Shown here: positions 1 to 10,775 of the stretch, one piece after another
Position numbering within the stretch: position 1 is the first letter of the stretch
Layout of the letters: each line of letters starts with the position of its first letter
Assembly: GCA_014529385.2 (NCBI GenBank)
Contig: CM043962.1
Span: 52,657,905 to 52,721,904 of the forward strand
DNA length: 64,000 nucleotides
Reading direction: 5' to 3'
DNA from: Adiantum capillus-veneris
Lineage: Eukaryota; Streptophyta; Polypodiopsida; Polypodiales; Pteridaceae
Made by a program: the position numbers and the translations under genes
The notes under the pieces: model-generated
What the model was told of the DNA's origin: nothing
Seen by the model: the letters and a program-made list of their open reading frames with translations, nothing else
Databases searched by the model: none

Positions 1-2
1 CT

Positions 3-545
3 ATGGCACCAACTACATATGAAATAGTCCTTTTCCACGAAATAGAGCCACCAAGGGTTTGGATGAAAAGAAAAGGGATCACAAGAAGAAGAGCCTACAA
101 AGAAGAGACTTCAAAGAAGAGCCCTTCAAAGAGGAGGCCTACAGGTAAGAGCCCTTCAAAGAGAAGACATACAAAGAAGAGTCCTACAAAGAAGAAGAGT
201 CATGCCAAGAGGAAGAGCACCACCAAGAAGAAGAGCCATGCCAAAAGAGAAGCAGATACAAAGGGCCAGCCATTCCACTCACCATTGAAATTCAAGGTTC
301 AAAAGCATCGTTCAGCTAAGAACAGTAAGGGGGAGGCACCTAGCTCTCCTTTCAAACTTCCATTTATGTCGCCAAAGAAGGTTCCCAAGCCAACCACTCC
401 TCAGGAGCCCAAAGCACCAACCCGTGCCAAGTCACCACCACCCCCTCCTGAATTGACTTCACCCCCTCCTGAACACAAAAGAAAAAGGGTCTTTGAGGAT
501 GGAGAATCCTCTCAGGCAAAAAGAAAAGTGGAGTTTCATGATTGA
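3..545 (+). CDS. Lys/Ser-rich basic protein with SPSK/SPTK repeats
   Basis: An open frame of 180 codons begins with ATG at the window edge, so the true start may lie upstream. Residues about 20-85 are a run of short basic repeats of the type KKSPSKRR, KKSPTKKK and KKKSHAKR; residues about 100-165 are Ser/Pro-rich with SPKK-like and KRKR patches, ending in FHD and a stop. SPKK-type repeats are known to bind the DNA minor groove in histone H1-like tails, so DNA or RNA binding is possible, but I recognise no family. A G-rich tract ending in GGGGGAGGCA at 811-820 resembles a polypurine tract next to an LTR, so this may be the last ORF of a retroelement rather than a host gene. Confidence 0.35.
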   Translation: MAPTTYEIVLFHEIEPPRVWMKRKGITRRRAYKEETSKKSPSKRRPTGKSPSKRRHTKKSPTKKKSHAKRKSTTKKKSHAKREADTKGQPFHSPLKFKVQKHRSAKNSKGEAPSSPFKLPFMSPKKVPKPTTPQEPKAPTRAKSPPPPPELTSPPPEHKRKRVFEDGESSQAKRKVEFHD

Positions 546-1055
546 TTACTCCACAAAAGTTATGTTCACTTTTGTTCATTTTGTCCATATGAACATATAG
601 CCTTTGGTGGCTCATAATTTTGTACTTCAAATACTTAACACCAACTATTCGATTCTTAAATGTGTAGCATGGTGTCATGTAAGTTTAAAACAACATAAAT
701 AATGATCACAACAAGGTAGAAAAGACAAATATATTTGAAAAATGCAATGATTACAACATTGAACTTGTTTCTTCAAGTCCTTGCAAGTGGCTCAAATACA
801 ACTCTTTTTGGGGGGAGGCATGTGATGCAAGAGGTTGAATTCTTCTAACATCCTGTAGTCTCCAATTTGTTGTTATTATAAAGCTTCTATGCTTAGTGTG
901 TGGATGGACTGTGACCTCTAGTTCAAACTCTGGACAATTTTCCCCAGAGTCGAGAGGAACCCAACTACCTAATTTGCTTCTCCATCTCCTATAGTCATAG
1001 CCTAGAACTAATGATTGATGACATAGTTGATATGAGATAGACATAGAATTTGGGC

Positions 1056-1543
1056 TTACTCTACAACTAATATTATCGCCAATATGGAAAGTTTCTTTGG
1101 TATTCCATCGTCTCCAAGTACATTATCCAGTTCAGTCATAGAAAGTTTTCTATTAAGCCACATCGTCTTTGTCCTTTGCAAGTCCATTGTTTTGAAACAT
1201 GCCACAAAAGACATGTATAGGCAAGAACCATTCAACTTAATCCTTCTTGATATCCTGCCTGGAGACATAGCTTTAAGGATGTCTTCTTTGATCTTGGATT
1301 TGAAGCTTGATATAATACATACATCAGGAGCTTCCCAGTCAATTGAACTTATGGTGGGAACGGGTAATTGTTGTAGTTCTCCATATGCACCTTCTCGTGA
1401 TGGAACCTTGTATTCTGAAAAATAGATAAACAAATCCATTGTTTTGTAAAAAGAAGGTGGTTTGTCAGCATACATAGCATCTGCAATCCCTTTATGCATT
1501 TCTTTGAACGTCCCACTTAGACTCCACAGGCTGCCATTCCACA
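1056..1543 (-). CDS. Unrecognised coding block
   Basis: A minus-strand frame of about 160 codons runs from a possible splice acceptor near 1,544 (TTCAACAG before CTGTGG) to a stop at 1,056; the first internal ATG is at 1,499. The protein is of ordinary composition (LWNGSLWSLSG, then FYKTMDLFIYFSEYKVP, then SIDWEAPDVCIISSF) and looks coding rather than random. I recognise no domain. Similar minus-strand blocks lie upstream at 1,640-1,794, 1,804-1,992, 2,287-2,730 and about 2,890-3,060, so this is probably the last part of one multi-exon or decayed gene, possibly a transposon gene. Confidence 0.3.
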
Positions 1544-1803
1544 GCTGTTGAAGGAAATATATCTAGAATGGAATCAAAAAATAAGAAAAAACAATGGGAG
1601 AATGAAAAATTCATTGTATCAAATAGATAAGTTTTTCTTTTACTTACAGTAAGAATGCAGTGTGGGATGTTTGTCCAAGTCTAACACCATATCCTTGGCC
1701 ATGTACACATGTTGAACCTTAGCTAGCCAACCATTGTCGGTCACTTTGAAAGCAAGAACATGACCTTTCCAATGGTTTTTTACTTTATCACGTTTATCTC
1801 ATT

Positions 1804-1992
1804 CTAATTTTGTATTGCCATTATTATTTCCGATCGAAGAGACATAGAGTCAGTAAGCTGGTTGCCATGTAGCTCACGCAAAATTTCCATTGTCATCTCT
1901 TCTATGTTGTTGAGTCGTGGATCCTCAATCTCATCCAAGAGGTCATCTAGCTCTGTGTCTCCCATTGTAATCAGTAGGTGGTTCTGTTCCAT
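1804..1992 (-). CDS. Short acidic coding block
   Basis: A 62-codon minus-strand frame rich in Asp, Glu and Leu (GDTELDDLLDEIEDPRLNN). It sits between the blocks at 2,287-2,730 and 1,056-1,543 on the same strand. Just downstream, about 1,640-1,794 holds another plausible coding stretch in a different frame (HWKGHVLAFKVTDNGW). No family is recognised; it is probably an exon or fragment of the same minus-strand gene. Confidence 0.22.
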   Translation of the reverse strand: MEQNHLLITMGDTELDDLLDEIEDPRLNNIEEMTMEILRELHGNQLTDSMSLRSEIIMAIQN

Positions 1993-2286
1993 TCTTGCAC
2001 TACGTACATAGAATTAGATTCTCAACATGCTTGTATTACTAATCAATAAACCAGCAAAAAACAACAATATAGTAGATGCATTCAATCATGAAATTATTGT
2101 GACCCCAACTCGGTGAACAAGCGGTAGGTAGTCATCGCCTATTTGAGGCCCGTGTTCTATCTGAGGTGCATCTCGTTCATGATGTTCGTCCCCATCTTCA
2201 ACAAGAACATCCCCATCTTCAGCAAGCACAATTGGAGGAGGACATCTAATACTCTTGCAAATCAACACTTACCTACATTACATTCT

Positions 2287-2730
2287 TCATTGAATACATG
2301 TCTGTACCAACCTCTCAATATGTTGCCAACGTGAATGAAACCAGTCAGCACGCGGATGAGAGGTTCCATACATCTGGCTATTGATGAAAATACTAACAAC
2401 ATCCTGATAACTTGTTGTTGATGGATGCACCATACATCTCCAAAGTGCCTTTGTCTTTCCCAGTTCCATCCCACATCCGTGGTACGCTGTGACCCACGAT
2501 GAAGAAGGATAGTATTTCCTGCTTTTAAGCATTTGGTGTAATGTTGAGAGGAAGTCGTTACCTAGTGGGTGTCGTAGTTGAAACTTCCAGAACATGAAGG
2601 CTCTATCAAAAATATACATTGGTGTCAAACAGACTTTTTTTCCCAGCTCGTCAGCACCATATAAGCTGTACAATTCAACCCCTTTGTTATCAGAAATCTT
2701 TGAGCCGTATCTGTCGTATCTCCAAAGCAT
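2287..2730 (-). CDS. Unrecognised coding block, Trp/Tyr-rich
   Basis: A minus-strand frame of 147 codons with balanced composition and many aromatic residues (MLWRYDRYGSKISDNKG at the start, FMFWKFQLRHPLGNDF in the middle). Upstream, about 2,890-3,060 on the same strand also reads as protein (RFWFLDYARSEEFLVMRS, then LHGWLPIDFFEQLMKYP), in another frame, so the gene either has introns or is decayed. I recognise no domain; a transposon-encoded protein is the most likely explanation given the surroundings. Confidence 0.28.
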   Translation of the reverse strand: MLWRYDRYGSKISDNKGVELYSLYGADELGKKVCLTPMYIFDRAFMFWKFQLRHPLGNDFLSTLHQMLKSRKYYPSSSWVTAYHGCGMELGKTKALWRCMVHPSTTSYQDVVSIFINSQMYGTSHPRADWFHSRWQHIERLVQTCIQ

Positions 2731-3122
2731 TCAATTATGAAAACCAGTTTAGTGAACCCCTCCAGACTCAAGCTCCAGTTAATGATGCACACGGCTTGAC
2801 CATTAAGCTCGGTTTAGGGAACCCTGTCAAGCTTAAGTATGCCTTACTCTGTCTGCACATGGAATGGCCATCAAGTCCTTTACTTCAAGTTCTGGTAGCA
2901 GAACCAACATAAAAGTTGTGAGGATACTTCATCAATTGTTCAAAGAAGTCAATTGGAAGCCATCCATGTAATCTTATTGAACGCATAACCAAAAACTCTT
3001 CGGACCTAGCATAATCTAAAAACCAAAACCTTGTACCATGCAACCTGCTACAACAGATAACTGGTACTCTTCAAATCTACAATTGGCACTTTAGTAGCCC
3101 CCGGGATCAAATAGGAAACCAA

Positions 3123-3479
3123 TCATTCGCCCCACTGTGAACATTCCTTTTTAAAAATTTGGCACCATCCTCTAGAATCATAGGGAAAATACAAGAATTT
3201 CCAATCAGTAGAGCATAAACATGAATTAACCCACAAATCTTCATGAAAACCACTTGGATCATATGGCATATAAGTCAACTGTCCTGGACCATGCATATAT
3301 CTTTCACCTCCTGCGTCAAAAGCTAGCTCAAAATCTGCTACATCGTAGGATAACATCATATCCCAGATAACATTAGGTATCACTAGATACTGCCATATCC
3401 CTTGTGCAACTGGCTCATCCAATTTTCGATCATCAATCATAGGTAAAGGCATTGGCAGTGCACCTTCACTCTCACTCAA
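3123..3479 (-). CDS. Unrecognised coding block following the acidic repeat protein
   Basis: A frame of about 118 codons directly follows, and slightly overlaps, the longer minus-strand ORF that ends at 3,476. It contains GIWQYLVIPNVIWDMMLSYD and, near the end, STDWKFLYFPYDSRGW. Short Asp/Gly turns such as PYDPSG and PYDSRGW recur. The family is not recognised. Its position suggests it continues the same product, as in retroelement polyproteins, so I treat it as a possible fossil. Confidence 0.28.
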   Translation of the reverse strand: MSESEGALPMPLPMIDDRKLDEPVAQGIWQYLVIPNVIWDMMLSYDVADFELAFDAGGERYMHGPGQLTYMPYDPSGFHEDLWVNSCLCSTDWKFLYFPYDSRGWCQIFKKECSQWGE

Positions 3480-4315
3480 TCATGCATATCTGAATACATC
3501 AAGTCTCTAGCAAAACTCTCTTCTTTAGGCTCGCAAGATGCATCAGAAAATAATTCTCTATCTTGTAGGGGCTTAAAATCAAGTAGAGCATCATCCAACA
3601 ACTGCATAAGGTCATCATCAGCTGCATCTAAACAAACTTGCTCATGCATGAATCTAGATTGATTGGTATCCTTAGAATCCTTATTGGAGAATGGGCCTTC
3701 CAAAGCTTCGTCCAATAAGCACATAAGATCTAGGTCCACCACTTCAGAAGGTCCCTCCATCCGGCACATCTTAGGCTGCTGTAAACTTAGATTTTCACAT
3801 ATGACATGCATACTAAACACATCTGCTGCTGTAAACTGCTCTTCAAGTCTTTCACCCTCATCCAAATATCTTTGCACTTCTGTAGCACAAAGTTCAGCAT
3901 GCACATTGGAAATTTCACCTACTACCCTATCTGTATCATCAACACAATGAAAACAATCATATTCAACACCAAGAGATTGCACTTCACCATACACCCCCTT
4001 TGAATCAGCATCATCAAGTTCATGATCATTCTGCCATAGTGTGAACCCTGTGTCACAAAATCTTGATAGAGAAGAAGTTTGCTCCCCCTCTAAATCATCA
4101 GCAAATTCAAGATCAGTTTTCCACATCAATAGCTCTAGGTCATAGAAACTTGTCAAAGAAGGAGTGTGCACCCCCTCTAAATCATCATCATCACATTCAA
4201 GATCAGTTTTCCACTTTGCTAGCTCGGCGTCACAACAACTTGTCAATGAAGGAGTCTGCACCCCCTCTGAGTCAACATTTTGTAGATATTCAAACACATA
4301 CTCTTGCTTAACCAA
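3476..4315 (-). CDS. Acidic protein built of tandem repeats
   Basis: A 279-codon minus-strand ORF starting with MVKQEYVFEYLQNVD. Residues about 16-105 are three imperfect repeats of about 30 residues with the pattern EGVxTPSLTSxxDxELxxWKTDLE followed by an Asp-rich linker. Two further repeats near residues 195-210 and 235-250 share LMxLLDxAL. The protein is strongly acidic overall, with no membrane segment. I recognise no family. Repeat unit length is preserved across copies that have diverged, which argues that the frame was once translated. It may be a host gene fragment or an accessory ORF of a retroelement; the context of other element debris favours the latter. Confidence 0.35.
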   Translation of the reverse strand: MVKQEYVFEYLQNVDSEGVQTPSLTSCCDAELAKWKTDLECDDDDLEGVHTPSLTSFYDLELLMWKTDLEFADDLEGEQTSSLSRFCDTGFTLWQNDHELDDADSKGVYGEVQSLGVEYDCFHCVDDTDRVVGEISNVHAELCATEVQRYLDEGERLEEQFTAADVFSMHVICENLSLQQPKMCRMEGPSEVVDLDLMCLLDEALEGPFSNKDSKDTNQSRFMHEQVCLDAADDDLMQLLDDALLDFKPLQDRELFSDASCEPKEESFARDLMYSDMHD

Positions 4316-4523
4316 GTCTTGCTGCTCTCAATTGCAGCCTTGCTTTGACCTATAACATCTGTATCATCAATCAACTCTTTGGTAGAATTTGTACGAGTAT
4401 CATTAATCAACTCTATGGTAGAATTTGCACCAAATAAATTTTGCTCTAATTTTGAGTCAGTAGCAAAACTACCAATTGTAACCGAATTTTCTTACATGTC
4501 TACTTGAATATGGTTGCACTCAT

Positions 4524-5267
4524 TCACCTACACAATTTTTCTTGAGCTTTAGCCAATTCGTTGTTTTGATCTCCTGATTTCTTTTCCTCCTGTACTGCAT
4601 GTATAGGTTCTTTGCAAAATTCACCTTGTGTATCTTGAGGCTGTAGAGCCTCACCCTTAAAGACTTCTACTTCATGCACGGCATCTACTAAAACCAGCTT
4701 TTCATACATAGCTTCAACTATATCTTCATCATTAGCCTGTAAGAAGGTAGCATCTTGTACAATACACTCATCAATCACATCTTCTAATTTTGATCGTACT
4801 TGTCCTCAAATATCTGAGTAGTTTGGTAGACTTGGACTCTGTTTTTGATAGCTTGCATAATGCTCATAACTTACTTGTGCAATAGCTTCTTTGAAGTATT
4901 CCCAGTCGTCTTTGCACGTTTTGGTAACCTCTTGAATGTGTTCCTTCAAATCTGAACTCACTAACTGCTCAAAGGTTCTGATCATTAACTCTTCCGGTAT
5001 CTCTCTTAACTTGGTTTTTGATTCGTAACACTCTAGGTAACCTTCTGGATCATATCCATCGAAGACTCATCTCTCGTCATATCCTGCATCTAAAGCTGCA
5101 TCCAAAGCTTCATCCATTTGATTTTTCTTCTTTACAGTCTCCATTTCAAGCAGAGATTCTTGAACCAATTGAAGCATCTTTGAAAAACCTGGAACTGTTG
5201 ACTTATCATCAAAACCATTTGCAGTTAAATCTTCAATCAACTTCATCATCTGCTCTAAATTCTCCAT
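4524..5267 (-). pseudogene. Acidic gag-like coding remnant (possible LTR-element fossil)
   Basis: The minus strand from about 5,267 to 4,524 reads mostly in one frame as an acidic helical protein: MENLEQMMKLIEDLTANG at the start, ESKTKLREIPEELMIRTFEQ in the middle, then CKDDWEYFKEAIAQ. The mix of helices and a Trp-centred motif is reminiscent of retrotransposon Gag, but I cannot name a lineage. It lies upstream of the acidic repeat ORF on the same strand and could belong with it. It is broken, with about two interruptions. Confidence 0.25.
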
Positions 5268-5800
5268 TTATAGCTCTCACCTCAGCTCGTTTCACATCTG
5301 GTTCACCAAAGATGTCAGGGGACATGAGTCGGCTTCTGGTTGTGGAAGGTGTGAAAGAGAGAGAACAACAGACACTGAAAGCTCTGGCAGTCACTGTAAT
5401 CATCAATTAATTGAGTAAATCTTTAGGTACAACTTAATTGATAGCCAAGGGAGGTTGCTAGCAACATCATCACTCGGATCAGCTGAAAATTGGGAGTTTA
5501 AGCTCCCTTTTTACAAAATTAAGCGGGCCGTTAACGACACTGAAACTTAACAGGATGATTAATCAGCCTTTGAACAAATGACGGTGATGGAAATTTTTGC
5601 ATGTCGCTTTATCTGCTTCAACTACCTTCAAGGTTCTGCAAACTTCATTTAAGTTCACTATGTCAGTCATAATGCTTCAATTGTTGTAAACTGTTCTGCA
5701 GCTTTCTGCTTCGTGTGCTTTGCACTGCCTTCATTGCCGCTCTTGATTACCCTTCTCTCATGCAACGCAACTTCCTCAACCGAGGCTCGATCTTGCTTCT

Positions 5801-6087
5801 GATCCGAGATCGAGAAAGAGAGTTATCCCCTTCTTTTCCTTTGCATCCTATTCTTCTTTCGTTCCTCCTTACCTCATTCCAAGCTCTCCCCGCTCGAGAG
5901 CCTTCAACTCCTCTTGAGTAACTCCTTCTTTCCCTTTTGCTTCAATCCGACAGCGAGAAAGAGAATTATCCCCTTCTTTTTCTTTGCATCCTGTTCTTCT
6001 CCCGTTCCTCGTTACCTCATTCCAAGCTCTCCCCGCTTGAGAGCCTTCAACTCCTGTTGAGTAACTCCGTCTTTACCTTTTGCTTCA

Positions 6088-6090
<3 letters not shown>
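5801..6090. repeat. 143-bp tandem duplication
   Basis: Two adjacent copies with a period of 143 bp (for example CGAGAAAGAG at 5,811 and 5,954) are about 90% alike by eye. A third copy begins at about 6,076 (CTTTTGCTTCAATC) and runs straight into the long GA tract. Confidence 0.8.

Positions 6091-6176
<86 letters not shown>
6091..6176. repeat. (AG)n microsatellite
   Basis: About 43 uninterrupted AG units, seeded where the third copy of the 143-bp repeat would carry its GAGAAAGAG segment. Confidence 0.95.
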
Positions 6177-6180
<4 letters not shown>

Positions 6181-6593
6181 CCAACAAGTCTTTTTCCTCC
6201 TCTTGCTCATGCATGATGTCGGGGGATTTGTGTTCGAAAGGTGAGCTGGGAAGGCATGGGGCCTCTAGCTGTGAGAGGTGTGAGGAAGAGAGTTACAGCA
6301 GACACAATCAATGTAGACAAAGCTTAAAATTGACAGCTTGTACAAGATTCTGAAGCTTGATTATCCAAAGCGGACAATTAACATTACTGCTGCTTAAATT
6401 AAATATTAATTGTGGAGTTTAAGCTCCTTACATCGGTTTAATCTACCTTAATTCAGATGATACTAGAGAAAATAAAACTTCAGCTATCTCGATGATGATG
6501 AAGTTGTTATGCTTTCCCCTTTACCTTAATTGGCCTGCCAAGCTTCCCTTGATAATATTCATCTTCTTTGTTATTCCTCTGTTGCCTCAAGGT

Positions 6594-6594
<1 letters not shown>

Positions 6595-6636
<42 letters not shown>
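6595..6636. repeat. (GA)n microsatellite
   Basis: About 21 uninterrupted GA units after CTCAAGGTC. Confidence 0.95.
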
Positions 6637-6639
<3 letters not shown>

Positions 6640-8785
6640 CAAGGATATTATTTATTAAGGCTTATGAAAGAGATTACGACTTGGATTATGGCTTCAATCC
6701 GATCAGGCTAATAATATTGGGCTTAACAATATAGACTTCATAGATTTCAAGTTTTTGGCAGAGAGCTTGGCATTTAAGTCGGCTATGGAAGGTAGGATTA
6801 GAGTGGGCTATGGCGGCTTTGATTAGAGTGGGCTATGGAAACTTGGCTTAGGATTAGAATGCTCAAAGCTTATGGCTTCCCCCTTCCACTAATACAGCAG
6901 AGTACGAAAACTTAAATATCTCCTAATCGGTGCAGAATTAGCCTCTGTGTGTGAGACGCAAAAATGCTCAAAACATCGTTTTCCTTGTCTTATGGTGGCC
7001 CGTTTTTACAAAAACCTGTTTTACAAAAATTTTACAGACTAAGACTTTTTCGGCCTCCCTCATGCAGAGGTGTGAAGTCTCTCACACACTTTCCTTTTTA
7101 CCACTGACCACATGTCTTCCGCTACCCAAGTTGCCTTGCATGTCCTAAGAGCCTTTTCACATGTAACAACCTTTTCTTTAAGAATGAAATCTCTTCGCTT
7201 AGGCCTTCATAACCACATAAAACATACACTTCCTCTTTGCTTGTTCTTGAGCCCCGGTGATGTGGCACGGGAACCGCCTCGATGACGTGGCATGGCAACT
7301 GTGGAGCTGCATGAAATCCGTCGAGGCTGGGACTCGAAAGATGCGCCTCTACAAGCTGAGTATTTTTTGCTTTAGGCCATGGCGACCAGCGCGAGCTCAC
7401 AAATCTCTCCGCTCTCCTCTTCTCGCTGTCGGCACCCATGCCTACTCCCCCATTCACACTAAAAAAAACCTCCTTTGACTTGGGCCACCTTCCCACCTTC
7501 TTGGGCGGCCACTAAATTGGCCTTAGATGGGCGGTCCTCAAAGGGCACCACATTTGGCATGCATTGATCGATTGGGTGGCCATTGAACCTATCCCCCTTG
7601 GGCGGCCATTTGTATTGGCTTAATTGGGTCGCCTAGACACTTTGTAAGGGCACCACATTGGTAGACATATTGGCAAAGCATTGCCAAGCAATACATCTTT
7701 CTCCATTGGGCGGTCAATAACCTTATGGTTCATGGGTGGGTGGCCCTCAAAGGGCACCACTTTTGGCACACACTTTAGCTTGGGCATTGCACCGGCTCTA
7801 GCACTGCAGAGCATAACTTTTTTCTCTGACTCGACATGGTTGCACACTATAGGAGACGACATTTTGGACAAATAACTCATCAAGAACTATAAAGCCACCG
7901 TCCTGAACTTTGTGGGCCCACTAGCTAAGGTTGCCAAATCTGCAAAAAGTCAAATATACCTCATCATCGATTGTTGTCACGAACTTCAAACATTAATATC
8001 TTACAGCTCCAGACTCCGATTGGCAAGCTGTAAATTTCCATAGACTTCTCAAGCTGCATAGAATGCATACAAACCCTGTTGAGGTTGTAAAATTCCCATA
8101 TGGCACACTGTTCGAGGTGATCAACCTGGCATGAAACTACCCGTCGGGGAAATTTAATATGGCGATATCTTGGTAACCGTAACTCCGATCACTGATCTGA
8201 AAAGACGGATGCGCTCCACAAAGTGAGCACTTCAAGCCCATGCATTCACTTCATCTATGATACTTCACGTACACTTGCCCAATCCTGTACGACTCTGCAT
8301 CAACTTAAAACTCAAACTGCCATAACTTCCTCACCGTAGCTCCAACTGACGAGCCGTAAAGAAAGACGGGTAGAGCACTTCAAGCACTGCAGTTCTAGAT
8401 CATAATCTCCCATATATGCTCACTTTAAGCATACTCATTTTTAGCATCATTAAGGCATTTGTTGGACCTTTAAAGTCGCATCTGGCATACATTAACCGTA
8501 AAAATAGCTTGTTACCAAGCCCTGAACACCAGTCATGAATCTGGTAAGCTTCAAATACTCTCGACATGCATCTTTCTGGTATCTTTCTTAGCATGGGAGC
8601 AGAGCTGCATGACATCGCGCACACACACCGCTGCTTTTTTTTTTCTAGTTCTCGATACCGGTGTGCCGATTCAACCTGTTGCCCATGGATTTACTTACAG
8701 TGTAAGCCCGCTGCAATTTGTGTGTTTGGGTGTTTGTGAACATACCCTTAGAAGGAGAAAAAACTAAATTTGCCTCCTTCTATTC
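6640..8785. other. Non-coding, leader-like repeat sequence
   Basis: No convincing gene. At 7,500-7,770 GGGCGGCC/GGGTGGCC phrases recur every 30-100 bp, and a 29-bp phrase at 7,531-7,559 (CTCAAAGGGCACCAC core) recurs at 7,741-7,769. At about 8,160-8,260 and 8,330-8,400 a degenerate unit with AACTCCGATC/GCTCCAACTGACGAG followed by GAGCACTTCAAGC is repeated; related phrases occur at 40.77 and 62.58 kb. This looks like retroelement leader or LTR sequence. Confidence 0.4.
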
Positions 8786-8789
8786 CCTG

Positions 8790-10150
8790 GCGAACTCTAT
8801 CACCTCTGTGCCTTGTCGAAGCCAAGGGGATCGGTGAGTAATAGAGTTTTGAAAAAACCTTGTTACCTCTCCCCACTACAACGTCTCTGATGCTCTAGTA
8901 CACTTTCATACTATCTTGCCCGTTGTGCTTCCCAATCTAAGGCTCGGCCACCGAGGGGCTCGCAGCTTTTCGTGCACCTCTAAGCACCTTGAGAGAAGAA
9001 TTTTGCCTTGTCAATCATGTACTTTGTCGTAATAGCACATGCCTAGTCTTGCATAGTGATTGATGTTAGAAACTTGGCACACTGAGCCTGTGCATGGACA
9101 ACGAGGTTGAGTATCCCAATGCCTCCTTGCTCTACTGGCCTCGCGATGGACCCCCATTTAGCCCACTGCCATGGTGTTGAGTCTTTGGTGTTATTTTTCC
9201 ATCAAAATCTTTTCACTAGTTTTAAGAAACCCTTCTAGTTGCACTTGGCTAGTTTGAGGAGCAGACTAGTGAAGTCTCTTGTGATTCTTTAGTGTTATTT
9301 TTCCTCCTTTGAACACCTCCTAGAGAGAAATTGCCAGAAAGATAAACAATAAAGGTCTTAATCATCTGGCATTTTTTTGGGATAGCAACAACATGAGCTG
9401 GAAAGGAGCATACCAACTAGCTACCTAGTTCCACCTCAATGGGACTGAAAGATTGCTGATCAATAGAGTTTTACAAGGGCTTGGCAACTTCTACATGCCG
9501 GTGTGCGAGTCCATGTTCGAGTGGAAAACTTGGCAATTGCCCAAGAGTAACCACTTATGTAAATAGAAAACCAAGGATACCTACCACACTATAATGTTAT
9601 CATCTGATTGGTTTGCCCCCCTCAACAAGCTTTGGGGGAAGCAATGGTGGGAGGCAAGATGGGTGGCGATTGTAAGTAACATTTGGAACCTGCAATGGTA
9701 CGATCTTTCTTTAGAAGGTGTTATGGGGGGACTCTCCTAACAAGAATAAAGGTTTTTGCCAGAAGGATTGGATTTGACAGATGCTTAGGTTGCAAAATGG
9801 CTTGTGAGGACCTCCCTCACCTATTCAAGGAGTGCCCTTCTATAAGTGGCATGGCAGGGAAGGCTTGCAAATGGATACAAAAGATCTATAAAACATGGTT
9901 TTTCAAGAACGACTTGTTTCTGGGAGGGACGGTGATGAAAAACCAAGTGCTACTTGTTTGCATGCAAGTTGTTAGATTTTTCTACTTCAAGAAAATTGGA
10001 AGGCCAGGAACTACATGATCTTTGAGAATGATCTCTCTTATGCTAGTTTCACATGGATTGTGCAAGAAAACAAGGCTATATCCATTCGTAGAAGCAAGAA
10101 CTCAGACGAGTGGTATAGATCCATTAACACTGTCCTAATGGATTAAGACT
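8790..10150 (+). mobile_element. L1-type LINE copy, 5'-truncated with inverted 5' segment
   Basis: The part from about 9,340 to 10,145 reads on the + strand as the C-terminal end of an L1 ORF2: INNKGLNHLAFFWDSNN, then LLINRVLQGLGNFYMPV, then the zinc-binding motif CLGCKMACEDLPHLFKECP, then NSDEWYRSINTVLMD. The part from about 9,290 back to 8,790 reads on the minus strand as the segment just upstream in the same ORF (TPWQWAKWGS, EQGGIGILNL, then THRSPWL). The longer copy at 12.3-15 kb has both parts in one orientation (13,535-14,015, then from 14,048). This is the structure made by twin priming during L1 insertion. Both parts carry stops and frame changes, so the copy is dead. Confidence 0.75.
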
Positions 10151-10431
10151 AGCCACAATATGGGTTGGTTCTCATGTGTATGGCTGATGAGTGACTCTCG
10201 CTGCTCCGAAATTGTGGTGATGAGAGTCGCAATGGAGAGCCCACACTATGGCTGGGAGAGGAAAGTGTGTAGGTCTAAGTCATGGCTGAAAATGTGAGAG
10301 AAGCAAGTTCGGAGGTGACCGAAAGTTGAGCACTCTAGTAGTGTGTGGTACTCAGACTCTCGAACTTGCAGTGAGCTTAATGTGCATAGTTGATTTGACT
10401 CTTCTCCATTGCCCCAATGTCCTGTCTCTCA

Positions 10432-10744
10432 TCAAAGGGGATGGGAGCTAAGCCGAATGGCTGCGATAGTGCGTATCACCGAGAAAGGGATAAGCTCAAG
10501 CATGTAAGTGTGAGTACGGTTTCCTCTTTCAACGAAGAAGCAACCGAAGGCCGTGAGCCAGGCTAGTATGAATAAATGCCATCTATTTTTTGACCACAAC
10601 AATGCACAAGTGCCCCACACACACACACAAATAGAGAGAGCTCATCTTATCTTATTGGTCTTAAAGTAAATAGCCATTGTTGTGTCACAAAGTAATGCTA
10701 ATCACCACTTTCAAAAAATGCCAAATGACATATTCCTTCCCCCC

Positions 10745-10775
<31 letters not shown>

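Larger units (their letters stand above)
5300..6450. repeat. Diverged direct repeat pair (about 240 bp each)
   Basis: Sequence at about 5,300-5,540 recurs, diverged, at about 6,205-6,450 in the same orientation. Shared landmarks are GATGTCRGGGGA near the start, a GAGGTGTGA/AAGGTGTGA block followed by GAGAG and ACAGCAGACAC-like sequence, and GGAGTTTAAGCTCC near the end. The first copy overlaps the upstream side of the minus-strand acidic ORF. The intervening 0.65 kb carries the 143-bp tandem repeat and a GA tract. Confidence 0.4.

Noticed and set aside
5937-6353. ORF with a long Arg/Glu run over the GA tract
   Set aside because: It is simply (AG)n translated; the flanks show no conserved protein.
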